64,000 nt of DNA, from NCBI RefSeq assembly GCF_030149505.1, contig NZ_JASBRN010000012.1:1-64000 (forward strand). Direction: 5' to 3'. The notes under the pieces are model-generated. The model was not told where the DNA came from. It searched no databases and saw only the letters and a program-made list of their open reading frames with translations. Positions within the stretch are counted from its first letter, which is position 1. Each line of letters starts with the position of its first letter. The position numbers were made by a program, and so were the translations under genes. This document shows, in pieces, positions 53,159 to 61,381 of the stretch. This DNA is from Nocardioides sp. (lineage in GTDB: Bacteria; Actinomycetota; Actinomycetes; Propionibacteriales; Nocardioidaceae).

Positions 53159-55288
53159 TCAGGCCCGCACAGCCAGCACCAGCGGCTGCACCGAGACCGC
53201 CCCGGCGCGCAGCACCGCCCGAGCAGCGAGCGTCGTGGACCACCCGGTGTCTAGCAGGTCGTCGACCAGCAGGACCCGACGACCCTCCAGGGCCCCGGGC
53301 TCGGCCTCGAGACCGCTGCGCCTCGAGACCGCGGCGACCCGCTGCGCGGAGTTGGCCTGGCCGCGACCGGGCGGGACCTCGGGGTCCAGCACGGCCCAGC
53401 GACCCAGCAGCGGCACCTGGAGGTAGCGCGAGAGCCCGTCGGCCAGCGAGCCCACGAGCTCGGGCCGGGAGGTCGACTCGACCTCGACGACCGCGTCGAC
53501 CTCGGGACGCCAGTCACCGAGCACCTCGATCACCGCCTGGACCAGCGGCACCGGCACGGCGCCGTCGGGGGTGCCCTCGCGGAAGAGCTCGCGCAGCGCC
53601 TGGCCGTAGCCGAGGTCGGTCAGCCGTGCCACGGCCCGGCCCTCGAGGGCCTGCTCGGCGACCTTGCCCCGCAGGTCCATCCCGAGCCGGTCGAGCCCGG
53701 TGGGCCACATCTTGCGCGGGGGCAGGGGCACGCCGGGGCGGGCCAGCCGCTCCTGGGCCTCGGTCACCGCCGCCGCCGAGACCTCCGTCGAGAGCGACAG
53801 CCCGCCGCAGTTGTCGCAACGCCCGCACGGCGCTGCCTCGGGGTCGTCCAGCTGCTCGCGGAGGAAGAGCATCCGGCACCGGTCGGTGCGGAGGTACTCC
53901 AGCATCGCGGCCTGCTCCCGCTCCCGCGCCTCGCGGACCCGCTCGTAGCGGGCGGCGTCGTAGGTCCACGGTTGCCCGGTCGACTCCCAGCCGCCCTTGA
54001 CGCGCCGCACCGCGCCGTCCACGTCGAGGACCTTCAGCATCGTCTCGAGCCGGGTGCGGCTCAGCTCCACGCGGGTCTCGATCGCCGCGGTGCTCATCGG
54101 ACGGCCCTCCTCGGCGAGCACGGCGAGCGTCTCGCGCACCTGCTCCTCGCGCGGGAAGGACAGCGAGGCGAAGTAGGCCCAGATGTCGCGGTCCTCGACG
54201 GCCGGCAGCAGCACCACCGTCGCGGACTCGCTGCGCGCGTCGAGGCCGCGCCCGGCGCGGCCGACCTGCTGGTAGTAGGCGACTGGGGAGCTGGGCGACC
54301 CGAGGTTGACCACGAACCCGAGGCTGGCGTCGAAGCCCATCCCCAGCGCGCTGGTCGCGACCAGCGCCTTGATCCGCCCCGCGGCCAGGTCGGCCTCGAG
54401 TGCCTGGCGCTCGGTGGCCTCGGTCTGGCCGGAGTACGCCGCGACGTCGTGCCCGCGGGAGCGGAGGTAGTCGGCGACCTCCTGGGTCGCGGCCACGGTC
54501 AGGCAGTAGACGATGCCGGAGCCCGGCTGCTCGGCCAGGTGGTCGGCCAGCCAGGCGAGCCGCTGGTCGGCGGTCTTCAGGTGGACGACGCCGAGCCGCA
54601 GCGACTCGCGGTCGAGGGTGCCGCGCAGGGTCAGCACCTCGCCGTCGCGCAGCGAGCCGAGCTGGCCGGCGACGTCCTCGGTGACCCGGGAGTTGGCGGT
54701 GGCGGTGGTCGCGAGGACCGGGATGCCCTCGGGCAGCTCCTCGAGCAGGGTGCGGATGCGGCGGTAGTCGGGGCGGAAGTCGTGCCCCCAGTCGGAGATG
54801 CAGTGGGCCTCGTCGACCACGAGCAGCCCGCAGGTGGCGGCGAGCCGGGGCAGCACCTCGTCGCGGAAGCCGGGGTTGTTGAGCCGCTCGGGGCTGACCA
54901 GCAGCACGTCGACCTCGCCGGCCGCGATCTGCTCGTGGACCGGCTCCCACTCGCCCATGTTGGTGGAGTTGATGGTGACCGCGCGGATACCGGCGCGCTC
55001 GGCGGCGGCGATCTGGTTGCGCATCAGCGCCAGCAGCGGGCTGACGATGACCGTCGGCCCGGCGCCGGCCTCGCGGAGCAGCAGCGTGGCCACGAAGTAG
55101 ACCGCCGACTTGCCCCAACCGGTGCGCTGGACGACCAGGGCGCGACGCCGGTCGACGGCCAGCGCCTCGATCGCCGACCACTGGTCGTCGCGGAGCACCG
55201 CGTCCTCCCTGCCGACCAGCGCGCGCAGGTGCGCCTCCGCGGACGCGCGGGCGGCGGTGCGGTCGAGCGTCGCGGGGTCGGCAGCCAT
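53159..55288 (-). CDS. recQ: RecQ-type ATP-dependent DNA helicase with C-terminal phosphoribosyltransferase-like domain
   Basis: The 709-residue protein has Walker A-like VVQRTGWGKSAVYF, DEAH-box VVDEAHCISDWGHDFRPDYRRI, ATTATANSRV, and the Q/AVI motifs YYQQVGRAGRG. A RecQ zinc site follows with cysteines in CRMLFLREQ...CGRCDNC. The C-terminus (about 600-709) contains LLVDDLLDTGWSTT, the PRPP loop of a phosphoribosyltransferase, a fusion known in actinobacterial RecQ proteins with an unclear role. It unwinds 3'-tailed DNA in repair. Confidence 0.93.
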   Translation of the reverse strand: MAADPATLDRTAARASAEAHLRALVGREDAVLRDDQWSAIEALAVDRRRALVVQRTGWGKSAVYFVATLLLREAGAGPTVIVSPLLALMRNQIAAAERAGIRAVTINSTNMGEWEPVHEQIAAGEVDVLLVSPERLNNPGFRDEVLPRLAATCGLLVVDEAHCISDWGHDFRPDYRRIRTLLEELPEGIPVLATTATANSRVTEDVAGQLGSLRDGEVLTLRGTLDRESLRLGVVHLKTADQRLAWLADHLAEQPGSGIVYCLTVAATQEVADYLRSRGHDVAAYSGQTEATERQALEADLAAGRIKALVATSALGMGFDASLGFVVNLGSPSSPVAYYQQVGRAGRGLDARSESATVVLLPAVEDRDIWAYFASLSFPREEQVRETLAVLAEEGRPMSTAAIETRVELSRTRLETMLKVLDVDGAVRRVKGGWESTGQPWTYDAARYERVREAREREQAAMLEYLRTDRCRMLFLREQLDDPEAAPCGRCDNCGGLSLSTEVSAAAVTEAQERLARPGVPLPPRKMWPTGLDRLGMDLRGKVAEQALEGRAVARLTDLGYGQALRELFREGTPDGAVPVPLVQAVIEVLGDWRPEVDAVVEVESTSRPELVGSLADGLSRYLQVPLLGRWAVLDPEVPPGRGQANSAQRVAAVSRRSGLEAEPGALEGRRVLLVDDLLDTGWSTTLAARAVLRAGAVSVQPLVLAVRA

Positions 55289-55377
55289 GGGTGCGTGTCT
55301 ACCAGTGCCCGCCGACGGCGCCGGCGACCTCCTCCACAGGTGCGGGGAGGCTCACCCCGACCCTCACCCGATCGGAG

Positions 55378-55405
55378 TTGAGAGTTCACATACCCGGAGT
55401 ACGCT
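55378..55405 (+). promoter_or_regulatory. Sigma-70-type promoter of the cNMP-binding gene
   Basis: TTGAGA (55378-55383), a 16-base spacer and TACGCT (55400-55405) predict a start about 55412 and a leader of about 44 bases that includes the CAGGAG ribosome site. Confidence 0.5.
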
Positions 55406-55455
55406 CGATACATACCGACAGTACGGTCGACTCTCCCCCACCCCCAGGAGTCCCC

Positions 55456-55884
55456 ATGACCAGCATCCCGGGCACCGCCCGCTCCACGGAGCACCTGCTG
55501 CGCACCATCCCCGCGCTCGCCGGCTGCTCCTCGCGCCGGCTGCGCCGGATGGCGTCCCTCATGGACGTCGTCACCCTCCCCGTCGGCGCCGCCCTCACCA
55601 CCGAGGGCGCGTTCGAGAACCAGGCGTTCCTGCTGGTCGAGGGCTCGGTCGTCGTGACCCACGAGGGCGACCTGGTCGCCGTGCTCGGCCCCGGAGAGGT
55701 CGTGGGCGAGCTCGCGGTCCTCGACCGTCGCCGCCGTCGTACGGCGTCGGCGACCGCGCTGACCCCCGTCACCGCCTGCGTCATGACCCCGCGGGACCTG
55801 GACTCGCTGCTGCGCGGGTTCCCCGAGGTGGCCGCGCTCGTCCACGGTGCCGCCGCCGCGCACCAGGCGCCGCTCGCGGGCTGA
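55456..55884 (+). CDS. Cyclic nucleotide-binding-domain protein
   Basis: The 142-residue protein has one cNMP-binding beta-roll: LPVGAALTTEGAFENQAFLLVEGSVVVTHEGDLVAVLGPGEVVGELAVLDRRRRRTASATA (about 40-105). The cassette has GELAVLDRRRRRTAS, where the second Arg position suits phosphate contact better than in the gene at 22626. No DNA-binding or enzyme domain is attached. The ATG at 55456 follows CCAGGAG. Confidence 0.85.
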   Translation: MTSIPGTARSTEHLLRTIPALAGCSSRRLRRMASLMDVVTLPVGAALTTEGAFENQAFLLVEGSVVVTHEGDLVAVLGPGEVVGELAVLDRRRRRTASATALTPVTACVMTPRDLDSLLRGFPEVAALVHGAAAAHQAPLAG

Positions 55885-55921
55885 GTACCCACTGCTCCGA
55901 CCCCCGACCTAGGGTGCGGCC

Positions 55922-56362
55922 ATGGCTCCGCCCCGTCGCGCACAGGTCCGGCGCGGCGGGCTGGTCGGACTCGGGCTGGGCTTGGGCCTCCTGTCGCTGG
56001 CCGTCTTCTTCCTGACCGCACCCCTCGAGGCCCCCGAGCAGGTGCTGGGTGTCTTCCTGCCGCTCGCTGTCGGCATGCTCGCCCTGCCGATGGGCGTGCT
56101 GGCCCTCGCTCCGCTGTGGCTCGGGGACACCCCGCGCACGGCCCGACGTCTCGCCCCGGTGCTGGCGGCGGTGGCGCTGCTCGGCCTCGGGCTCACCGGC
56201 TGGGGCGTCGCGAGGGGCGACCTGCCGTGGACGCTCGGTGCCGTCGCGCCCCTGGCCGTCGCCGCGCTGCTGCTCGGCACCGCGCGCCGGCTCGCTCGCG
56301 CCGAGGACCGGTCGGTGGGTCCAGGGAGCGCGCCCGACCAGGTGGCGGACCCCGCCGACTGA
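55922..56362 (+). CDS. Four-helix membrane protein of unknown function
   Basis: The 146-residue protein starts with a basic segment (APPRRAQVRRGG) and four hydrophobic helices (about 16-36, 44-66, 78-97, 103-122), ending in a charged tail. No family is recognised. The ATG at 55922 has TAGGGT six bases upstream, the leaderless pattern. It is 37 bases downstream of the cNMP-binding gene but has its own promoter box. Confidence 0.65.
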   Translation: MAPPRRAQVRRGGLVGLGLGLGLLSLAVFFLTAPLEAPEQVLGVFLPLAVGMLALPMGVLALAPLWLGDTPRTARRLAPVLAAVALLGLGLTGWGVARGDLPWTLGAVAPLAVAALLLGTARRLARAEDRSVGPGSAPDQVADPAD

Positions 56363-56378
56363 CCGGACGGGCGACTGG

Positions 56379-56440
56379 GTCTCGACACGCGGGTCGCGAC
56401 TTCGTCCCTCAGTCGCGCCGCTTGCTCGACCACCATCGAG
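56379..56440. repeat. CTCGA dispersed repeat (family J, copy 4)
   Basis: GTCTCGACACGCGGGTCGCG and GCTTGCTCGACCACCATCG lie between the convergent membrane-protein and M13 peptidase genes. They match the words at 11061 (GCTCGCACCTCGACCACC) and 27195 in design. Confidence 0.5.
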
Positions 56441-56461
56441 GAGTCCGCTGGCGCGTCCTCG

Positions 56462-58426
56462 TCACCAGATCCGGACGCGCTCCTGCGGGTCCAGCCACAG
56501 CCCGTCGCCGGGCGCGGTCTCGAAGACCTCGTGGAACTCGTCGAGGTTGCGCACGATGTTGGCGCGGAACTCCGGCGGCGAGTGCGGGTCGATGGTGAGG
56601 TACTGCCGCTCCTGCTCGGGGCGGCGCTTGGTGCGCCAGACGTAGGCCCAGTTCATGAACAGGGTGCGCCGGTCCTCGATCGTCGCGGTGCCGTCGGTGG
56701 AGATGACGTAGGCCTTGTGGCCGATGGTGAGGCCCCCGAGGTCGCCGATGTTCTCGCCGACGGTCAGCTGACCGTTGACCTTCTCGCCGGGCAGCGCGCG
56801 CGGCTCGAACCCGTCGTACTGCTCGACCAGCTTCTTGGACTTCTCCTCGAAGGCGGCCTTGTCGGCCGGGGTCCACCAGTCGCGCAGGTTGCCCAGCGGG
56901 TCGAACTGCGCGCCCTGGTCGTCGAAGCCGTGGCCGACCTCGTGGCCGATGACCGCGCCGATGCCGCCGTAGTTCTCCGCCGGGTGGGCGTCGGGGGAGA
57001 AGAACGGCTTCTGCAGGATGCCCGCGGGGAAGCAGATCTCGTTGGTGCCGGGGTTGTAGTAGGCGTTCACCGTCTGCGGCAGCATGTGCCACTCGTCGCG
57101 GTCGACCGGCGAGCCGATCTTGGCCAGCTGGCGGTCGGTCTCGAACGCCGAGGCCGCGGCCACGTTGCCCATGAGGTCGTCGGGACGCACCTCGAGCGCC
57201 GAGTAGTCGCGGAAGGTGTCGGGGTAGCCGATCTTCGGGCGGAAGGTCTCGAGCTTCTCGTACGCGCGGAGCTTGGTCTCCTCGGTCATCCAGTCGAGCG
57301 CCTCGATGGACTGGCGGTAGGCCGCGAGCAGGTTGGCGACCAGCTCCTCCATCATCGCCTTGGAGGTCGGGGGGAAGTGCCGCGCGACGTACTCCTTGCC
57401 GACCGCCTCGCCGAGCGCGCCCTCGACGAGCGCGACGCCGCGCTTCCACCGTGCCCGCAGCTCGGGGGTGCCGTTGAGGGTGCGGCCGTAGAAGTCGAAG
57501 TTGGTCTCGACCAGGTCATCGGTGAGGTACGGCGCGGCCGAGCGCAGCACGCGGGTCAGCAGCCACGGGCGCCACTGGTCGAGCGGGACCTCGGCGAGCA
57601 CCTGCGAGAGGCCGGCGAAGAACGACGGCTGGCGCACGTTGACCTCGGCCAGCAGGTCCTCGGCGGTGCGCTTCCCGGCCGAGAGGTTGGTGACGTAGAC
57701 GTCGAGGTCGAAGGCGGGCAGCAGGGTGCGCAGCTGCTCGAGCGTGTGCAGGTTGTAGGTCTTCTGGACGTCACGGGTCTCCGCGCGCTCCCAGTGGCCG
57801 GCCGCGATCCGGGTGTCGATGTCGAGCACCGTGCGCGCCGCCGCGGCCGGGTCGCCGAGCCAGTCGGCGCCGGTGCCGCCGAGCTCGAGCAGGCGGGTGA
57901 GGTAGGCGACGTACTTCTCGCGGGTCTCGGCGTGCTTGTCCTCGCGGTAGTACGACTCGTCGGGCAGGCCGAGACCTCCCTGGACGAGGTTGACGAGGTA
58001 GCGGTCGGAGTCCTTGTCGTCGGTGTCGACGTAGGACCCGAAGACCCCGTGGCCGCCGACCCGCTCGAGCTCGCCGAGGAAGGCGGCCAGGTCACGCAGG
58101 TCGCGCAGCGCGCCGACCGCGTCGACGAGCGGCTGCACCGGGCGCAGGCCCTTGGCGTTGATGGCGTCGGTGTCCATGAAGGAGGCGTACAGGTCGCCGA
58201 TCTTGCGGGCGTCCTCGCTCTCGCCACCGTTCGCGGCCAGCTCCTCGATGATCGCGCGCACGTGCTGCTCGGCCTCGTCGGCCAGCTGCACGAACGGTCC
58301 CCAGCTCGAGCGGTCCGAGGGGATCTCGGTCTCCGCGAGCCAGCGGCCGTTGACGTGTCCGAAGAGGTCGTCCTGGGGTCGGACGGCCGGGTCCATGCCC
58401 GCGCGGGCGTCGTCGAGGATGCTCAC
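56462..58426 (-). CDS. M13-family zinc metallopeptidase (neprilysin-like)
   Basis: The 654-residue endopeptidase has the zinc site HEVGH (495-499) and the downstream GENIGDLGG with the third zinc ligand. It also has the substrate loop NAYYNPGTNEICFPAGIL and a C-terminal RVRIW, where relatives end CRVW. No signal peptide is seen with this start, so it is probably cytosolic or exported another way. The GTG at 58426 was chosen because TAGGGT lies seven bases upstream; upstream starts would lie within it. Confidence 0.95.
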   Translation of the reverse strand: MSILDDARAGMDPAVRPQDDLFGHVNGRWLAETEIPSDRSSWGPFVQLADEAEQHVRAIIEELAANGGESEDARKIGDLYASFMDTDAINAKGLRPVQPLVDAVGALRDLRDLAAFLGELERVGGHGVFGSYVDTDDKDSDRYLVNLVQGGLGLPDESYYREDKHAETREKYVAYLTRLLELGGTGADWLGDPAAAARTVLDIDTRIAAGHWERAETRDVQKTYNLHTLEQLRTLLPAFDLDVYVTNLSAGKRTAEDLLAEVNVRQPSFFAGLSQVLAEVPLDQWRPWLLTRVLRSAAPYLTDDLVETNFDFYGRTLNGTPELRARWKRGVALVEGALGEAVGKEYVARHFPPTSKAMMEELVANLLAAYRQSIEALDWMTEETKLRAYEKLETFRPKIGYPDTFRDYSALEVRPDDLMGNVAAASAFETDRQLAKIGSPVDRDEWHMLPQTVNAYYNPGTNEICFPAGILQKPFFSPDAHPAENYGGIGAVIGHEVGHGFDDQGAQFDPLGNLRDWWTPADKAAFEEKSKKLVEQYDGFEPRALPGEKVNGQLTVGENIGDLGGLTIGHKAYVISTDGTATIEDRRTLFMNWAYVWRTKRRPEQERQYLTIDPHSPPEFRANIVRNLDEFHEVFETAPGDGLWLDPQERVRIW

Positions 58427-58467
58427 GACGGCGACCCTAGCCCGCGGGGCCACCCGACCGGAGCGAC

Positions 58468-58851
58468 CTACCCCGCCGCAGCCGCGTCCAGCGCCGCCCG
58501 CACCGACATCACGACCGCCTCCTCGTCCACCCCGTCCCGGGCGGCGAGCTCGGCGACGAGCCGGCGTACGACGAGCAGGGTGCCGCCGATGAGGGGCGAG
58601 ATGTCCAGCTCGAACTCCTGGGCCTCCTCGTCGAGGAGCAGCTCGATGGCGTCGATCTCCAGCAGGTGGGAGAAGACCAGCTCCAGCGCGGCCTCGGCCG
58701 CCTCCGCGTCGTCACCGCCGAGGTCCGAGGCGACGACCGCGTCGAGGACGATGTGCCCGGCCCGGCGCACCTTCTCCCCGGTCGGCAGCTCCTCGCCCTC
58801 GTCCTCGCCGTGCTCGTGGCTGTGGTCGTGCGCGTGCTCGTGGTCGCTCAC
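58468..58851 (-). CDS. Small protein with His-rich N-terminus
   Basis: The 127-residue protein starts SDHEHAHDHSHEHGEDEGE, a metal-binding-like run, followed by a helical acidic domain (GHIVLDAVVASDL, LVFSHLLEIDAIELLLDEEAQEFELDI). The family is not recognised. The GTG overlaps the TGA of the quinone oxidoreductase gene, so the two are translated together. It could be a metal chaperone or an accessory protein of the reductase. Confidence 0.65.
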   Translation of the reverse strand: MSDHEHAHDHSHEHGEDEGEELPTGEKVRRAGHIVLDAVVASDLGGDDAEAAEAALELVFSHLLEIDAIELLLDEEAQEFELDISPLIGGTLLVVRRLVAELAARDGVDEEAVVMSVRAALDAAAAG

Positions 58852-59831
58852 TGCCCGGCCTCCCGCACGTGCACGACCGACTTGCCCAGGGTGCGTCGCT
58901 GGTCCATGTCGACCAGCGCGGCGCCGAGCTGGTCGAGGGCGTACGTCGCGCCGATCGGCGGCTTCACGACACCGGACTCCACCATCGGCGGCAGCGCCTC
59001 CCACTGCCGCTTCATGTAGCCGGGCCGCACCATGGCGTAGGCGCCCCAGCCGACCCCGCGGACGTCGACGTTGTTGAGCAGCAGCCGGTTGACCTTCACC
59101 TCGGGGATGCCCGCGCCGGCGGCGAAGCCCACGACGAGCAGCCGGCCCTGGGGCGCCAGCGAGCGCAACGAGTCGGTGAAGGCCGACCCACCCACGACGT
59201 CGACGACCACGTCGACACCCTGACCACCGGTCAACGCGCCGACGGAATCGCGGAAGCCCTCGAGCAGCACGGCCTCGTCGGCCCCGGCGGCCGTGGCGTA
59301 GTCGCACTTCTCCTGCGTCGAGCAGACCGCGATGACCCGTGCGCCCATGCCGCGGGCCACCTGGATCGAGGCGGTGCCGACGCCGCCGGCCGCGCCGTGC
59401 ACCAGCACGGTCTCGCCCTCCCGCAGGCCGGCCCGCTCGTCGAGCGCGAACTGCGCGGTGAGGTAGTTCATCGGCAGCGCGGCGCCCTCGTCGAAGGACA
59501 AGGAGTCCGGCAGCGCGAAGACCGCGTCGGGGTGGAAGGCGGCCAGCTCCGAGGCACCGCCGTACGGACCCACCGCCGCGACCCGGTCGCCCGCGGCGAA
59601 GCCGGAGTCCTCGGGCGCCGAGACGACGACGCCCGCGACGTCCACGCCGAGGGTGAACGGCGGCTCCGGCTTCAGCTGGTACTCGCCTCGCGAGAGCAGC
59701 AGGTCGGGGAAGGACACCCCGACGCTGTGCACCTCGATGAGGACCTCGCCCGCTCCGGGCTGGGGGTCGGGGACCTCGCGCACCTGCAGGTGCTCGGGTC
59801 CGGTGGTCTCGACGACCTGCACGGCTCGCAT
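58848..59831 (-). CDS. NADPH:quinone oxidoreductase (MDR superfamily)
   Basis: The 327-residue protein has a GroES-like domain (VHSVGVSFPDLLLSRGEYQLKPEPPF is typical of QOR) and the nucleotide loop VHGAAGGVGTASIQVARGMGARV. No catalytic zinc ligands are seen. It probably reduces quinones or enones. It is the second such gene in the window, of a different subfamily from that at 11364. The ATG at 59831 has TAGGTT seven bases upstream. The His-rich gene at 58468 is cotranscribed. Confidence 0.9.
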   Translation of the reverse strand: MRAVQVVETTGPEHLQVREVPDPQPGAGEVLIEVHSVGVSFPDLLLSRGEYQLKPEPPFTLGVDVAGVVVSAPEDSGFAAGDRVAAVGPYGGASELAAFHPDAVFALPDSLSFDEGAALPMNYLTAQFALDERAGLREGETVLVHGAAGGVGTASIQVARGMGARVIAVCSTQEKCDYATAAGADEAVLLEGFRDSVGALTGGQGVDVVVDVVGGSAFTDSLRSLAPQGRLLVVGFAAGAGIPEVKVNRLLLNNVDVRGVGWGAYAMVRPGYMKRQWEALPPMVESGVVKPPIGATYALDQLGAALVDMDQRRTLGKSVVHVREAGQ

Positions 59832-59887
59832 GCGGGCCAACCTATCCGCCCGCCCATCCCCTTCCGGCACCGCTCCGAACACCCGGG

Positions 59888-60739
59888 GTGAGGCTGTCGG
59901 ACCGGATCAGTGTGACCTTGATGCACCACACCGCACGCTGGACGGTGAGGTACGGCGAGGGGCTGCGCTTCGCGGGCTCCGACCTGCCCCGGCCGACCCG
60001 CCTGCGGGTGCCCACCCGCCACGGCGAGGTCACCGTGTGGAGCTACGAGCCGCCGGTCTGGGGAGCCGGCGGCCCGACCCACGTCCACCTGCACGGCGGG
60101 GCCTGGCTGATGCGCCACCCGTTCATGGACGACTGGTGGTGCCGCTACCTCGCGGCCACCGCGGGTGTCCGGGTGCTCAACGTCGACTTCCGCACTGCGC
60201 CGTACGCCGTCTTCCCGCAGGCCCAGGAGGAGGCCCACGACGTGGCGGCCTGGGCCGCGGCCCAGGGCCCGGTGTCGGTCGGCGGGTTCTCGTCCGGCGG
60301 AGGGATGGCCGCCGCGGTGTGCCTGATGGCGCGCGAGACCGGTTCGTTCAGCCCGCGGCTGCAGGTGCTCGGGGTCCCGGCCCTCGACCTCGCCACCGAC
60401 GTCCCGGGCGGGACCGGACAGATCAACCCCTCGCTGCGCGCACTCGTGCGCCGGGCGTACTTCCCCGTCGAGGAGTCGCGGCGCTCGGCGTACGCCTCCC
60501 CGCTCCTGGCCGACTCCCTCGAGGGGCTCCCGCGCGCGCTGGTGATGACCGCCGAGCGCGACACCCTGCGCCGCGACGGCGACGCCTACGCGCAGCGGCT
60601 GCGCGAGGCCGGCGTCGAGGTGTGGCACGACGTCACCCCCCGCACCGACCACTACTTCCTCACCGAGGACCCCGCCCGGGCGCGGGTCACGATGGCGCGC
60701 GTGGCCGACGAGGTGGCCGCGGCGCTCAGTGAGTCCTGA
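59888..60739 (+). CDS. Alpha/beta hydrolase of the hormone-sensitive lipase family (esterase)
   Basis: The 283-residue esterase has the oxyanion HGGAWL (74-79), the nucleophile elbow GFSSGGGMA with the catalytic serine near 138, the acid in ERDTLRRDGD (about 224) and the histidine in TDHYF. It hydrolyses small acyl esters. The GTG at 59888 is the longest start without a clear ribosome site; GTG 59912 is an alternative. The gene is divergent from the quinone oxidoreductase gene. The sequence after its stop turns AT-rich. Confidence 0.87.
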   Translation: MRLSDRISVTLMHHTARWTVRYGEGLRFAGSDLPRPTRLRVPTRHGEVTVWSYEPPVWGAGGPTHVHLHGGAWLMRHPFMDDWWCRYLAATAGVRVLNVDFRTAPYAVFPQAQEEAHDVAAWAAAQGPVSVGGFSSGGGMAAAVCLMARETGSFSPRLQVLGVPALDLATDVPGGTGQINPSLRALVRRAYFPVEESRRSAYASPLLADSLEGLPRALVMTAERDTLRRDGDAYAQRLREAGVEVWHDVTPRTDHYFLTEDPARARVTMARVADEVAAALSES

Positions 60740-60818
60740 CCAGTTTCAGTTTGCTTTTGAGGAGGATCGAGTGTGCGTGCGGCGAAATGGTCCGACTTGC
60801 GCCTGACGAGCCGTAACT

Positions 60819-61355
60819 CTAGGGATAATGCGGATTATCTTTCCAAGCGCTAAACGTGTTGTCGAAGCAATCCGAGTCGCCGGGCAATCCGTCCGAACCA
60901 TCGCATTCCAAGATCTGCACTCGCACGCGCCGAATCTTTCCGCTCTCGAACGCATAACTGATGCCTGGGCTGGAAAAACCGCCATTGTTGCATCCATCGA
61001 CATCTTTAAAGGGGGTCGGAAAGCGTTGCACGTATTCGGCTCCATTACCAAAATCTGCTTGCACCAACAGGTACGCGCCGAGCCCGTCGCCAGTTCCCTG
61101 CGCATTACACTTGTCGATGACCTCGACTTCGGTAACGGCAAAGTTTCGGACAGTGGTGAAATTAATCTTTCCGCGCGCCACCGCGCGGCCGCCGGTGTTG
61201 GAATTCATGGAGGCGCCACCTGCTTCCGTCGCTATATCGAAGGCGCAGGGATCGGTGTAGGCGCACGTCGCCACGGCGTGGCTTGGCGGCACTGCAGGCA
61301 TCAAAGTGATTCCGACCGCGCCTACCGCAGCCCCAATTAGGCGATTCCAAAACAT
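60819..61355 (-). CDS. Secreted protein of unknown function from an AT-rich insert
   Basis: The 178-residue protein has a signal peptide (MFWNRLIGAAVGAVGITLMP...SHA, cleavage near 26) and a mature domain with six or seven cysteines (CAYTDPC, DKCNAQG, DGCNNGG, LECDGSDG, DSDCFDN), probably disulfide-linked. No family is recognised. GC content is far below that of the surroundings. The RBS GGGAG lies eight bases before the ATG, and the gene starts 26 bases after the M15 peptidase stop, so they form one operon. Confidence 0.6.
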   Translation of the reverse strand: MFWNRLIGAAVGAVGITLMPAVPPSHAVATCAYTDPCAFDIATEAGGASMNSNTGGRAVARGKINFTTVRNFAVTEVEVIDKCNAQGTGDGLGAYLLVQADFGNGAEYVQRFPTPFKDVDGCNNGGFSSPGISYAFESGKIRRVRVQILECDGSDGLPGDSDCFDNTFSAWKDNPHYP

Positions 61356-61381
61356 GATGTCTCCCGAGATTAAGTTCTCAT

